A stretch of 64,000 nt of DNA, from assembly GCF_030506325.1 (NCBI RefSeq), contig NZ_CP120683.1, forward strand, positions 6,080,501 through 6,144,500, in the 5' to 3' direction. The translations under genes and the position numbers were made by a program. This stretch comes from Tunicatimonas pelagia. Its GTDB lineage: Bacteria > Bacteroidota > Bacteroidia > Cytophagales > Cyclobacteriaceae. How positions within the stretch are numbered: the first letter of the stretch is position 1; the number at the start of each line of letters is the position of its first letter. The notes under the pieces were generated by a model, which was not told the origin of the DNA, made no database searches, and saw only the letters and a list, made by a program, of their open reading frames with translations. Shown piece by piece: positions 56,595 through 64,000 of this stretch.

Positions 56595-57305
56595 ATGAAA
56601 CTTAGCTTTTATTTATTTGGCGTATTTTTTTTGGTAATGGGGCTTTCTGCCTGCATTGATGAACCGGAATTCTCGGATGTGCCCGCCGTCACGAATATTG
56701 AAGAGATTTACTTCGTTGATGTGGAACAGGGAATTGATTCGCTGGTAATCACCATTGCTTTTGAAGATGGTGATGGTGACTTGGGGCTTACTGCCCGGGA
56801 GGGAGGTTCTATCAGCCCTTTTGATATTGTAGAAGACAGCAATGGTGACCCTGTTGTATTTGATCCTCTTACTGCCGATGTGCCTTTTAACTGTTGTGAT
56901 TACGCTTGGCCGGAAGGGCTTGATCCAATAATAATAGGAACTGACACTATTTTTGATACTATACGAGTAAATCGGAACCAATTTGTTAGGAACTTTGAAG
57001 TGGCAATCTTTAATCGTCAACCAGATGGTTCTTATCTAGAGGTTGATTTCTGTGACCCTGACGTTTCCGGTTGCCGTCCACCTCTAGGCGGGCGTTTTCC
57101 TCCTTTAAAAGATGATTTCTCGGATGATAAACCCCGGGTGGGGACTATCACATTTTTTGCTCAATCCCGAAGTTTTAGACCGCTCTTCCGAAATGATAGC
57201 CTAAAATTCGGCGTAGTCATCCGCGACCGGAGTGGTAATGAAAGTGAAATGTTCGTTACTGAAAATGCAATTGCGCTAGAAGAAATCACCCGACGGCCGG
57301 AGTAA
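56595..57305 (+). CDS. Lipoprotein with acidic 'DGDGDLGL' motif (paralogue of 43599 gene)
   Basis: The protein has 236 residues. A lipoprotein signal ends at MGLSACIDEP (Cys20). ITIAFEDGDGDLGL is an acidic loop that fits Ca2+-binding loop geometry. It shares with the 43599 protein the blocks DYAWPEGLDPIIIGTDTIFD, NRNQFVRNFEVAI and PPLGGRFPP, so the two are paralogues. Cys pairs (FNCCD, VDFCDPDVSGC) may form disulfides. The 3' end overlaps the convergent ABC ATPase gene by 20 bases. The function is unknown. Confidence 0.75.
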   Translation: MKLSFYLFGVFFLVMGLSACIDEPEFSDVPAVTNIEEIYFVDVEQGIDSLVITIAFEDGDGDLGLTAREGGSISPFDIVEDSNGDPVVFDPLTADVPFNCCDYAWPEGLDPIIIGTDTIFDTIRVNRNQFVRNFEVAIFNRQPDGSYLEVDFCDPDVSGCRPPLGGRFPPLKDDFSDDKPRVGTITFFAQSRSFRPLFRNDSLKFGVVIRDRSGNESEMFVTENAIALEEITRRPE

Positions 57306-58260
57306 AGTTGTTATTTTTGAACTGGTAGAATGCTTCAACTAACTCGGTAGGGGATACAATCTTTTTAATCGACTGTCCATTCGTAAGAAAGATTTGAGAC
57401 ATATTGTTGCGCTCAATGGCCTCTAACGCTTCCCAAACACTTTTTTCTAAGCTGATTTCTACTGTACTGCTAACCTTTTCACTCATCACTTTTATTAGAG
57501 GATAAACTTCCGCAAGATTCACCACCTGCATCTCCAGTCGGAGGCGTTGAGCATCAAAAAATGCTTTTACAAATTTAGAAGCGGGCTGAAACAGTAGTTC
57601 TTTCGGACTACCTATTTGCTGTACCTGTCCCTGATCTAGCAAACATATTTTATCGGCCAGGATAATTGCTTCAAACACATCGTGCGTTACAATTACCACT
57701 GTTTTATCTTTGAAAAGCTGTTTTTCTACTAGTTCGGCAATTAAGTTCTGTTTGGTAATAGGGTCAAGTGCTCCGAAGGGTTCATCCATTAGAATAATGG
57801 GTGGGTCGTTAGCTAAAGCTCGGGCAATGCCTACCCGTTGCTGTTGCCCGCCGCTTAGCTCGTGAGGGTAGCGTTCGCCATCTTCTTGGTTTAGCCCTAC
57901 CAATTTTAGTAGCGTACTGCTACGCTCCTCTCGTTGCTTCTCAGGCCAGTTATTCAGCCTCAATGTAAGCTCAATATTATGACGATTGGTATAATGTGGA
58001 AACAAGCCAACTTGCTGAATTACGTACCCAATAGCTTTTCGCAGCTGAGTAGGATTGCTGTTGCCCACTGCTTTCCCATCGATGTAAATATCTCCGGTGG
58101 TAGGTGGAACAAGATGGTTGATCATCTTGAGTAATGTGGTCTTTCCTGACCCACTGGTGCCAAGTAGTACCAGGGTCTGCCCACGGTCTACTTGTAAGGA
58201 AATGCGGTCAAGTACGCGCTTATTTCCATACTTCTTACTTACCTCAGAGATATTTATCAT
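57286..58260 (-). CDS. ABC transporter ATP-binding protein, osmoprotectant (OpuCA) type
   Basis: The protein has 324 residues. Walker A LLGTSGSGKTT (33-43), Q-loop YVIQQVGLFP, signature LSGGQQQRVGIARAL, Walker B IILMDEPFGALD and the switch His in VIVTHDVFEA are intact. The C-terminal ~80 residues resemble a CBS-like regulatory segment, as in OpuCA and ProV-type ATPases for glycine betaine or choline. No permease or substrate-binding protein lies next to it within the window; upstream on its strand is only the start of the divergent lipoprotein gene. It may work with a permease encoded elsewhere. Confidence 0.88.
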   Translation of the reverse strand: MINISEVSKKYGNKRVLDRISLQVDRGQTLVLLGTSGSGKTTLLKMINHLVPPTTGDIYIDGKAVGNSNPTQLRKAIGYVIQQVGLFPHYTNRHNIELTLRLNNWPEKQREERSSTLLKLVGLNQEDGERYPHELSGGQQQRVGIARALANDPPIILMDEPFGALDPITKQNLIAELVEKQLFKDKTVVIVTHDVFEAIILADKICLLDQGQVQQIGSPKELLFQPASKFVKAFFDAQRLRLEMQVVNLAEVYPLIKVMSEKVSSTVEISLEKSVWEALEAIERNNMSQIFLTNGQSIKKIVSPTELVEAFYQFKNNNFTPAVG

Positions 58261-58521
58261 AAATAGTGCTAACCTAAAGTATTATCTGAACAGTGTGCTG
58301 AATAGTGGGAAAAATGCATAAATATCTGATAGTCAATTTATTAATATGGAAAATGTAGTAAAGATTACATCTTTTTATTATATAAAATATTAAAATAAAT
58401 ATTGTATTATTTATATTTATGTAACGAAACCTACCCAAGTGCGGTAACAAAACCAAAGGGTTACTTTTTTATAAACAATTCAGGCTTCTTGCTGACAAGT
58501 TTTTTTACAAAAAAACAGGTT

Positions 58522-60147
58522 ATGATGAAGAAGTCAAAAATCGCTCTATCAGTTGGTACTGGTTTGGTAGGAATGCTGGGAATGAGCGGTTGTTTACCCG
58601 ATGAAGATTTTAGTGATGTAGAAGTAAAGGTGCCTTCCCCTCAGGTATCGCTACCCCTATTTAATACCACGCTAACGGTAGAAGACATGCTACAGACAGG
58701 TGAAGAAGGTAGCTTACTGAAAAACGCGGATGAGTCTTACAGCTTGTTTTATCAGAGCAGCGTACAATCGGAACGCGTAAAAGATTATTTTCCGGCAATT
58801 CCAAACCAACAATTTGCTGAATCGCACTCTTTGGGTTTAGATGCGTCCGGTTTTTCACTAACGGGAACTCCCCCCGCTATCTTTGAAGGTTCTATTCCCT
58901 TTGATCTTAACAACTTAACGATATACAGCATTGAGAGTGAGCGAGGAACATTGGCCGTGACTATTCAATCAGGCTACCAGCACGACCTGGAAGTAGAAGC
59001 TTCTTTTCCCAATATTATTAGTCCCGATGGTGAAATTTTAACTTTAAACTTTCCGCTACCCTACTGGAATGGGGCGGGTGTGATCGAGAAAGCAGAAGAT
59101 TTATCCGGTTACGAAATTAAGCTGGAGGATGGTGAAGTAAGCTATCGTTTAGAAGTGAGTATTGTCGGTTCCGGACAGCCAATTAGCTCTAGCGATGAGA
59201 TAGATTTTAATTTTTCGATCGATGGGTTAGCCTTTAACTACATATCAGGAAATTTCACTGATATCCGAGTACCAATTGAGGCCGATACCTTAGGAATTCC
59301 GGCTCTGAGCGGAGTAGTGGACGGGACAATCGCCACCAACCCCAACATGTCGTTGTCTTTTTCCAATTCCTACGGTGTACCGATTTCCCCCGATTTCAGT
59401 CGATTGTACATTGAACGGGTAGACGAAACGGTAGTGAGACTTCAGGATGAGGAAGGTTTTGACTTCTTCAGCGGGGGCTTTGCCTTTCCGTATCTATCGG
59501 AGCGTTCGCCAGAACCCATTACCGATACTTACCAAATAACTAGTGAGACATCAAATATTGATGATGCATTTAGCAATGTTCCCTCAGCCTTGGCTTATGG
59601 CTTTGGCTTTGGGCTAAATAGTAGCGAAACTGATACCAGCTTTATTAGTATTGAAAGTCAGATTGGAGTAGACCTTAATCTAGAGATGCCACTGGAGGCT
59701 GGCTTTGATATTACGCTGGAAGATTCTATCGCAATATCTTTTGATGAGCTAGAAGATGTAGAGCAACTTAAGCTACTACTTAAAACGGAGAACGATTTCC
59801 CCATTAGTGCTGATCTTCAGGTATACTTTCTAGATAGTAAAGGCAACATAATTGAAGATGCAAATGGCGAGCAAATTCGTCTCTTTGAAGAAGAAGGTAA
59901 ATTTCTGGTAGCTGCCGAGATTGTTAACTCAGTGAGTGGGGAAACGGTACCGGCTAACATAGATTTACCAACCACGGCTACTATCAATAAGGATAAGTTT
60001 GAGAAAGTCCGCGATGCTAGTCACTTGTTAGTTCGTGCTCAATTCAATAGCGTGAGTGACGAAAGTAATAACCGAGTGAAACTTTATTCCTTCTATTCCA
60101 TCCGTTTTAGCTTGGCCACTCAGATTATAGCCTTGGTCGACGCCTAG
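58522..60147 (+). CDS. Large lipoprotein, paired with DUF5723 barrel
   Basis: Starting at the ATG at 58522 (an adjacent ATG follows at 58525) the protein has 541 residues, with signal MMKKSKIALSVGTGLVGMLG and lipobox GMSGC. The mature part is acidic and beta-rich, with repeated 'F.L.L....I' strand patterns; no domain is recognised. The frame is open further upstream to 58402, but that part is AT-rich leader. It lies 20 bases before the DUF5723 barrel gene, so a surface lipoprotein and barrel pair is likely. No T9SS domain is present. Confidence 0.75.
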   Translation: MMKKSKIALSVGTGLVGMLGMSGCLPDEDFSDVEVKVPSPQVSLPLFNTTLTVEDMLQTGEEGSLLKNADESYSLFYQSSVQSERVKDYFPAIPNQQFAESHSLGLDASGFSLTGTPPAIFEGSIPFDLNNLTIYSIESERGTLAVTIQSGYQHDLEVEASFPNIISPDGEILTLNFPLPYWNGAGVIEKAEDLSGYEIKLEDGEVSYRLEVSIVGSGQPISSSDEIDFNFSIDGLAFNYISGNFTDIRVPIEADTLGIPALSGVVDGTIATNPNMSLSFSNSYGVPISPDFSRLYIERVDETVVRLQDEEGFDFFSGGFAFPYLSERSPEPITDTYQITSETSNIDDAFSNVPSALAYGFGFGLNSSETDTSFISIESQIGVDLNLEMPLEAGFDITLEDSIAISFDELEDVEQLKLLLKTENDFPISADLQVYFLDSKGNIIEDANGEQIRLFEEEGKFLVAAEIVNSVSGETVPANIDLPTTATINKDKFEKVRDASHLLVRAQFNSVSDESNNRVKLYSFYSIRFSLATQIIALVDA

Positions 60148-60167
60148 TTTACGTGAACCACATAATT

Positions 60168-61496
60168 ATGAAAAATAAATACGCTTCTCTCATTCTTCTG
60201 GGAGTAATGCTACTAGCATTGCCCGGATTTGCCCAACAAGAACTAACGTTGCATCTCTTAGATAATGTGTATCAGGCTACACATACCAATCCAGCGTTTA
60301 GAACCCGAAGCAACAAAATAAACGTGACAATATTTTCTTCAGCCCATCTTTCACTAAGAAATTCAGGGTTTACTTACAATCAATTAGCCGCTAATATTAA
60401 AGAGGATGAAACCGGACAGCGAATTATTGATTTGCAGGATGTGCAGGATAACCTAAATTTAAACGGTAGAGACTATGTTCATGCTAGCTTTAACGCTGAC
60501 TTGTTCGCTTTATCGTTCCCTGCCGGTAAGAACCGATTTTCTCTTAACGTTACTGAGCATATTCAAGGGCGACTGCATTACGATGCCAGTATTTTAGAAC
60601 TTGCTACTACCGGAAATGCCCCTGGACAAACCTTTCAGTTTGGTAACTACGAGCTAAATGCTATCCACTTCCGGGAGTTTGGGATAGGGTGGAACCGTCC
60701 GTTTCTGGAAGAAAATAAACTTACGGTAGGAACTAGGCTGAAAGCAGTATTTGGTTTAGGTAATATTCAAACCCAATATGCTGACGTGTCGCTAACAACG
60801 GGCACCGAACAAGAGCTGTATGCGATAACGACGAATGCTAATGTTCGGGCAAATACTTCTGGAGTAGATATGTTGGAAGATGATTTGGAAGCGTACTTGT
60901 TCAATCTACAAAACGTTGGGTTTGGTATTGACATAGGTGGTACGTATGAGTTAAACAATCAAATTTCTTTTAGTGCTTCTGTGATTAATCTGGGAATGAT
61001 TTCTTGGCAGGAAGATGCCAAAGCATATACTTCGGAAGGCGAATTTACATTTACTGGAGTTGATAATGATGACTTGCTTACCGAAGGCTTTGATATTGAC
61101 ATAGAGCAGCTCACCGATTCCATTGCTGACGTTTTCGATCTTGAAGAAGAGGAAGCTCAGTATACAACCGGGTTACCTACCCAAATGTATCTTACCGGAA
61201 ATTATCAGCTAGCTCGCCGTACCACTGCCTCGGCTACGTTGTACTCAGACTTCTATCGATCATTTCGTCGGGGATTCGCTTTGGGGATTCGGCAGAACGT
61301 AGGACGATGGCTCCAGGCTGCTGCCACGTATTCGGTACAAAACCGATCGTTTAATAACTTGGGGGCCGGGTTATCCCTTACCACCGGACCCGGAGGAATT
61401 CAGCTTTACTGTGCTACCGATAATATCTTGGCACTTACCAGCATAGGTGGTGCAAGAGTAGCCAATATGAGAGCGGGTTTTAATTTCGTCTTCTAA
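60168..61496 (+). CDS. DUF5723 family outer-membrane protein
   Basis: Starting at the ATG at 60168 (a GTG at 60153 is in frame) the protein has 442 residues with signal MKNKYASLILLGVMLLALPG. The mature N terminus QELTLHLLDNVYQATHTNPA is the family entry, resembling the NPA motif of PorP-like barrels. Long amphipathic strands with aromatic ends follow (FALGIRQNVGRWLQAAATYS, GARVANMRAGFNFVF). The terminal Phe is typical of Bam-inserted barrels. The cargo is unknown; the preceding lipoprotein is the obvious partner. Confidence 0.82.
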   Translation: MKNKYASLILLGVMLLALPGFAQQELTLHLLDNVYQATHTNPAFRTRSNKINVTIFSSAHLSLRNSGFTYNQLAANIKEDETGQRIIDLQDVQDNLNLNGRDYVHASFNADLFALSFPAGKNRFSLNVTEHIQGRLHYDASILELATTGNAPGQTFQFGNYELNAIHFREFGIGWNRPFLEENKLTVGTRLKAVFGLGNIQTQYADVSLTTGTEQELYAITTNANVRANTSGVDMLEDDLEAYLFNLQNVGFGIDIGGTYELNNQISFSASVINLGMISWQEDAKAYTSEGEFTFTGVDNDDLLTEGFDIDIEQLTDSIADVFDLEEEEAQYTTGLPTQMYLTGNYQLARRTTASATLYSDFYRSFRRGFALGIRQNVGRWLQAAATYSVQNRSFNNLGAGLSLTTGPGGIQLYCATDNILALTSIGGARVANMRAGFNFVF

Positions 61497-61890
61497 AAAT
61501 AGTGTACAACAACGTTGCTCCCACCGCCGCTGCCAAAATGTACAGTCCGGTTTTAAGAGACGGCGTATTCGAGATGAAAGGATAAGTTACTCGCTGGTAG
61601 TTAATACGAGGGCGCGGAAACTTACCTAAAGTGATCCAGGGGCGATCATCTACCTTCACCACCAAAGGTTGGTTATTTTGGTAGAATGTTCGGTTGGCTT
61701 CAACCACGGTATTCCAACTGGACTTAACGGGTAGCTTTGCCGATAGTAGGGAAAAAAAGGATTTTTGGTTAGGGAAACTGACAACCAAGTTTCCATCCGA
61801 ATCATTATCAATACGAATATCACCCTGGGCACCAGTTACAGTAAGGTCAGCTAGTACACGCACGCTTTTACGAGAAGAAGGGGTAGGCAT
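61480..61890 (-). CDS. Conserved-looking protein with C-terminal membrane anchor
   Basis: The protein has 136 residues. There is no signal peptide: it starts MPTPSSRKSVRVLADLTVTG. A beta-rich domain (residues 10-105) is followed by one hydrophobic helix (GLYILAAAVGATLLYTIF) and ends RRRN, the topology of a tail-anchored inner-membrane protein with a cytosolic domain. The end overlaps the DUF5723 gene by 17 bases. It lies 68 bases downstream of the 69-residue gene, separated by a hairpin. The family is not recognised. Confidence 0.65.
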   Translation of the reverse strand: MPTPSSRKSVRVLADLTVTGAQGDIRIDNDSDGNLVVSFPNQKSFFSLLSAKLPVKSSWNTVVEANRTFYQNNQPLVVKVDDRPWITLGKFPRPRINYQRVTYPFISNTPSLKTGLYILAAAVGATLLYTIFRRRN

Positions 61891-61918
61891 AGTGTAAAAA
61901 AAATATAGTCGAAAGAAT

Positions 61919-61951
61919 AAAGTGAAAAGGATGTATTTTCCTTTTCACTTT
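61919..61951 (-). terminator. Hairpin between the two small genes
   Basis: A perfect 13-bp stem (AAAGTGAAAAGGA at 61919-61931, TCCTTTTCACTTT at 61939-61951) with a 7-base loop follows the stop of the 69-residue gene. The T tract on the minus strand (TTATTCTTTC) is modest, so read-through into the next gene, or a processing site, is possible. Confidence 0.6.
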
Positions 61952-61958
61952 TTACTTA

Positions 61959-62168
61959 CTAGGCATTTTTGCTATCCGAGGTTCTCACCCGAATTGTGCC
62001 GTTCATCTTCCAGTGAGCGTGGTCGGAAGATCCACCACTGTCGGCCTTACTAGGAACATATAGGTCAAAATCATCAAACTCATAGGTGATCTCAGCATCG
62101 CGTCCCGTTAATTTGTCGTACAAACCAATAGCCAACTCGGGCCAGGTTTTAGTTTCTTCTTGTGCCAT
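61959..62168 (-). CDS. Small soluble protein of unknown function
   Basis: The protein has 69 residues, starting MAQEETKTWPELAIGLYDKL. It has no signal peptide. GRDAEITYEFDDFDLYVP and HAHWKMNGTIRVRTSDS are regular beta-strand patterns with clear protein-like composition, so I regard it as a real gene. I do not know the family. It is upstream of the tail-anchored protein gene on the same strand and probably functions with it. Confidence 0.65.
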   Translation of the reverse strand: MAQEETKTWPELAIGLYDKLTGRDAEITYEFDDFDLYVPSKADSGGSSDHAHWKMNGTIRVRTSDSKNA

Positions 62169-62334
62169 TCTTCAAAAAAATTAAGTGTGAAAATATAAAA
62201 GCTTGGTTTACTGGTATAAAGTGTAAATCCTGCAAAATGTTTAAGCACTTAGCTGAATAGTTACGAACGGAAGTCTGTTTTTTTTAACTAATTATTCCGT
62301 AACTTACTAGTAAAAACACACTCACTACCAACTG

Positions 62335-63081
62335 ATGAACCGATATATTATCCTTCTTGGTGTAGCATTATGCTGCCATCCGGCAATGGCTCAGTTCGAA
62401 TTGCTAGGTACCGCCGATTATATGCCTTCGGGTTGCATATTACTTACCCCTAATCAGCGCTACGCCGAAGGTATTGCCTACAGTACGGAGAAGCTGGACT
62501 TAAAAGGATACTTCGAGATAGAGTTTGATATTTACCTGGGCGATAAAGATGACTTAGGGGCTGATGGTATTACGTTTGTTATTCATGATGACCCTCGGAA
62601 GTTTCAGGCATTTGGTACCTACGGCGAGGGCATTGGCTACGGACGCTTTAATGCCAATTTTGTGTCTGGTAACTTCATCGCTCCTTCCGTGGCGGTAGAA
62701 TTTGATACTTACCAGAATGCGTTTCAGAACGACCCGTACAGCGATCACGTAGCTTTTTTGGTGAACGGAAGTAGCTACCATACTGAGTACTGGAATAATG
62801 AAGACCAGCAGTTTAATCTGGAAGATGACCAGATGCATAACTTTCGCTTTAGCTGGAACCCCGAAACGTATGAGATTATCGTTCGGCTGGATAATACAAT
62901 TGTTTATCAGGGTAAGCAGAATCTAATCGACGACATATTCAACGGAAATACGGAGGTGATTTGGGGCTTTACTTCGTCTACTGGAAATAAGTACAATCTA
63001 CAGTACTTTTGCTTTCGCCGGATTGCGTACCAACCTTCCCCCCAATCTGCTAGCGAAATCTTCGGGTCGGAAGCAGAATAA
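62335..63081 (+). CDS. L-type (legume-like) lectin-domain protein, secreted
   Basis: The protein has 248 residues. A signal peptide ends at CHPAMAQFE. The mature part is an L-type lectin jelly-roll: GYFEIEFDIYLGDKDDLGAD, GITFVIHDDP, SVAVEFDTYQN with the metal-ligand Asp, DHVAFLVNG, HNFRFSWNPETYEIIVRLDN, and WGFTSSTGNKYNLQ near the end. The Asp/Asn ligands of the Ca and carbohydrate site appear to be kept. It should bind carbohydrate outside the inner membrane. No sorting or anchoring domain follows, so it may be periplasmic. Confidence 0.88.
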   Translation: MNRYIILLGVALCCHPAMAQFELLGTADYMPSGCILLTPNQRYAEGIAYSTEKLDLKGYFEIEFDIYLGDKDDLGADGITFVIHDDPRKFQAFGTYGEGIGYGRFNANFVSGNFIAPSVAVEFDTYQNAFQNDPYSDHVAFLVNGSSYHTEYWNNEDQQFNLEDDQMHNFRFSWNPETYEIIVRLDNTIVYQGKQNLIDDIFNGNTEVIWGFTSSTGNKYNLQYFCFRRIAYQPSPQSASEIFGSEAE

Positions 63082-63160
63082 AAAGGTGAATTACCTTACA
63101 GAACAAAGGTTCACATCTTTTTGAGCAGTAACGGAAAGTAACCAGCCGTACCTTTATTAA

Positions 63161-64000
63161 ATGTTTCGCTGGGTTCCCTATCCGTTTTTGCGCTTCACGC
63201 CATTCCTCATGTTAGGAATTGGTCAGGCTACTTACGTGAATTCCACGGGCGCAACTATAGTGTTAGTCGTAGTCTTTCTTAGCTACACAGGTTGTGTTTT
63301 TCTACTTCCTAAAGCTGCATTTTCTCGCTATCATCCCTGGGTGGCTGGTATGGCTAGCGTTGTGATTATACTACTCGGAATTTTAAGAACCCATCAGCAG
63401 GATGAATCACGTAGCTCAGATCATTTAATGCACCATACTGATTCGGCTGATTATTATATCGCTCAAGTAATGAGCCAGCCTGAACCCAAGAAAAACTCAT
63501 TTCGGGTGCTACTGGAAGTAGAGCAGATGGTTGTCTCTGGTACGCAAACATTTCCTCGATCCGGGCAAATAGTGGTGTATCAACCGAAGTCTGATAGCTG
63601 TCAGCTACTTCAGTTTGGAGATAAAATCTTAGTGAAAGGATTGCCTGGCGAGATAAAACCTCCCAATAATCCCGCTGAGTTTGATTACCGGCAGTTTATG
63701 GCTTACCAAGGAATTTATCATCAGCAATACCTTCCAGCCGATCGTTGGAAAGTTATCCAAGCGGGAGTAGTTCCGGCTTGGCAAGGATGGGCCGGCAGAT
63801 GGCGAAGTCGTTGCCGAGAAATACTGCTACGCTACGTGCAAGATAAGCAAGCCCAAGGAATTACTTTAGCCATTACATTAGGCTTAAAAAGCCACTTAGA
63901 AAAAGAGGTGCAAACGGCCTACGCGGCTGCCGGGGCAATGCACGTGTTGGCGGTTTCCGGATTGCACGTAGGAATTATCTATCTGATTGTAAACTTTCTG
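63161..64000 (+). CDS. comEC: ComEC/Rec2-family DNA-uptake channel, N-terminal part (runs off window)
   Basis: The frame is open for 280 codons from ATG 63161 to the window end. MFRWVPYPFLRFTPFLMLGI begins a set of hydrophobic helices, followed by a soluble DUF4131 (OB-like) domain (GDKILVKGLPGEIKPPNNPAEFDYRQFMAY is split by the length limit but visible at 63620-63710), and then the start of the Competence domain: ITLAITLGLKSHLEKEV and AGAMHVLAVSGLHVGIIY, the family's diagnostic 'HxLAVSGLHVG' segment. The inner-membrane channel imports single-stranded DNA during transformation. The C-terminal part is outside. Confidence 0.93.
   Translation, partial: MFRWVPYPFLRFTPFLMLGIGQATYVNSTGATIVLVVVFLSYTGCVFLLPKAAFSRYHPWVAGMASVVIILLGILRTHQQDESRSSDHLMHHTDSADYYIAQVMSQPEPKKNSFRVLLEVEQMVVSGTQTFPRSGQIVVYQPKSDSCQLLQFGDKILVKGLPGEIKPPNNPAEFDYRQFMAYQGIYHQQYLPADRWKVIQAGVVPAWQGWAGRWRSRCREILLRYVQDKQAQGITLAITLGLKSHLEKEVQTAYAAAGAMHVLAVSGLHVGIIYLIVNFL

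Overview
The window looks like a chromosomal segment of a Bacteroidota bacterium, most likely of the class Cytophagia (Cytophagales) and plausibly marine. The evidence is a type IX secretion (T9SS) gene set of PorP/SprF, a PorE-like OmpA protein and type A and type B sorting domains, many outer-membrane barrels and lipoproteins of Bacteroidota-only families (DUF3857, DUF3127, DUF5723, DUF6443, DUF4348-like), and a tRNA promoter with the Bacteroidota boxes TTG-N19-TAnnTTTG. The species cannot be named from the sequence alone.

Layout. 1-7011: repeat locus A, then a T9SS-associated run (type B sorting-domain protein, PorP/SprF, PorE-like protein, peptidase S74-domain protein). 6979-12402: a barrel protein, M19 dipeptidase, gamma carbonic anhydrase-like protein, a LVIVD/DUF4114 lipoprotein and an SMP-30 lactonase. 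12411-14468: tRNA-Leu(GAG) with its own promoter and terminator, repeat locus B and an intact ISKra4-type insertion sequence with a 9-bp target duplication. 14531-17283: a PaaG-like enoyl-CoA hydratase and two gene remnants (broken barrel gene, truncated RHS gene). 17290-23748: a minus-strand housekeeping and salvage run (rsmE, pyrD, pncB, adk, hpt, M42-like peptidase, DUF3127) broken by repeat loci C and D. 24086-33880: a small membrane protein, two DUF3857 transglutaminase-like proteins, an amidohydrolase remnant, MerC with two operator-like palindromes, a large T9SS-secreted delta-60/FN3 protein and an SLC13 transporter.

34047-40921 is a plus-strand catabolic cluster: universal stress protein, LctP-type permease, PLP-dependent aminotransferase of the alanine/serine-glyoxylate type, and a fused FAD/Fe-S 2-hydroxyacid dehydrogenase. 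Together these could take up lactate or glycolate, oxidise it and transaminate the glyoxylate to glycine. 40975-46917 holds a DUF6429-like gene with UGA at an expected Trp codon, a GH3 enzyme, a barrel and lipoprotein, dxr and rseP. 47171-54598 holds tryptophan dioxygenase, a YfbK-like VWA lipoprotein, dapA and an AddB-like nuclease. 54805-64000 holds small envelope proteins, a LuxE-like synthetase, a lone osmoprotectant-type ABC ATPase, a lipoprotein plus DUF5723 barrel pair, two small proteins of unknown function, a lectin and the start of comEC.

The most striking unexplained feature is a family of intergenic repeats at seven or more loci (A 1-344, B 12577-12877, C 20682-20830, D 21526-21815, E 36618-36884, F1 46985-47165 with its inverted relative F2 51418-51640, G 54602-54680). 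All are built from 7-bp units of three kinds: GAGACCG-type arrays, TNGACYR-type runs and ATGAGYA-type runs. They are recombined in varying order and orientation, and some longer stretches are shared nearly unchanged between distant loci. They lie only between genes, in two cases touching a stop codon.
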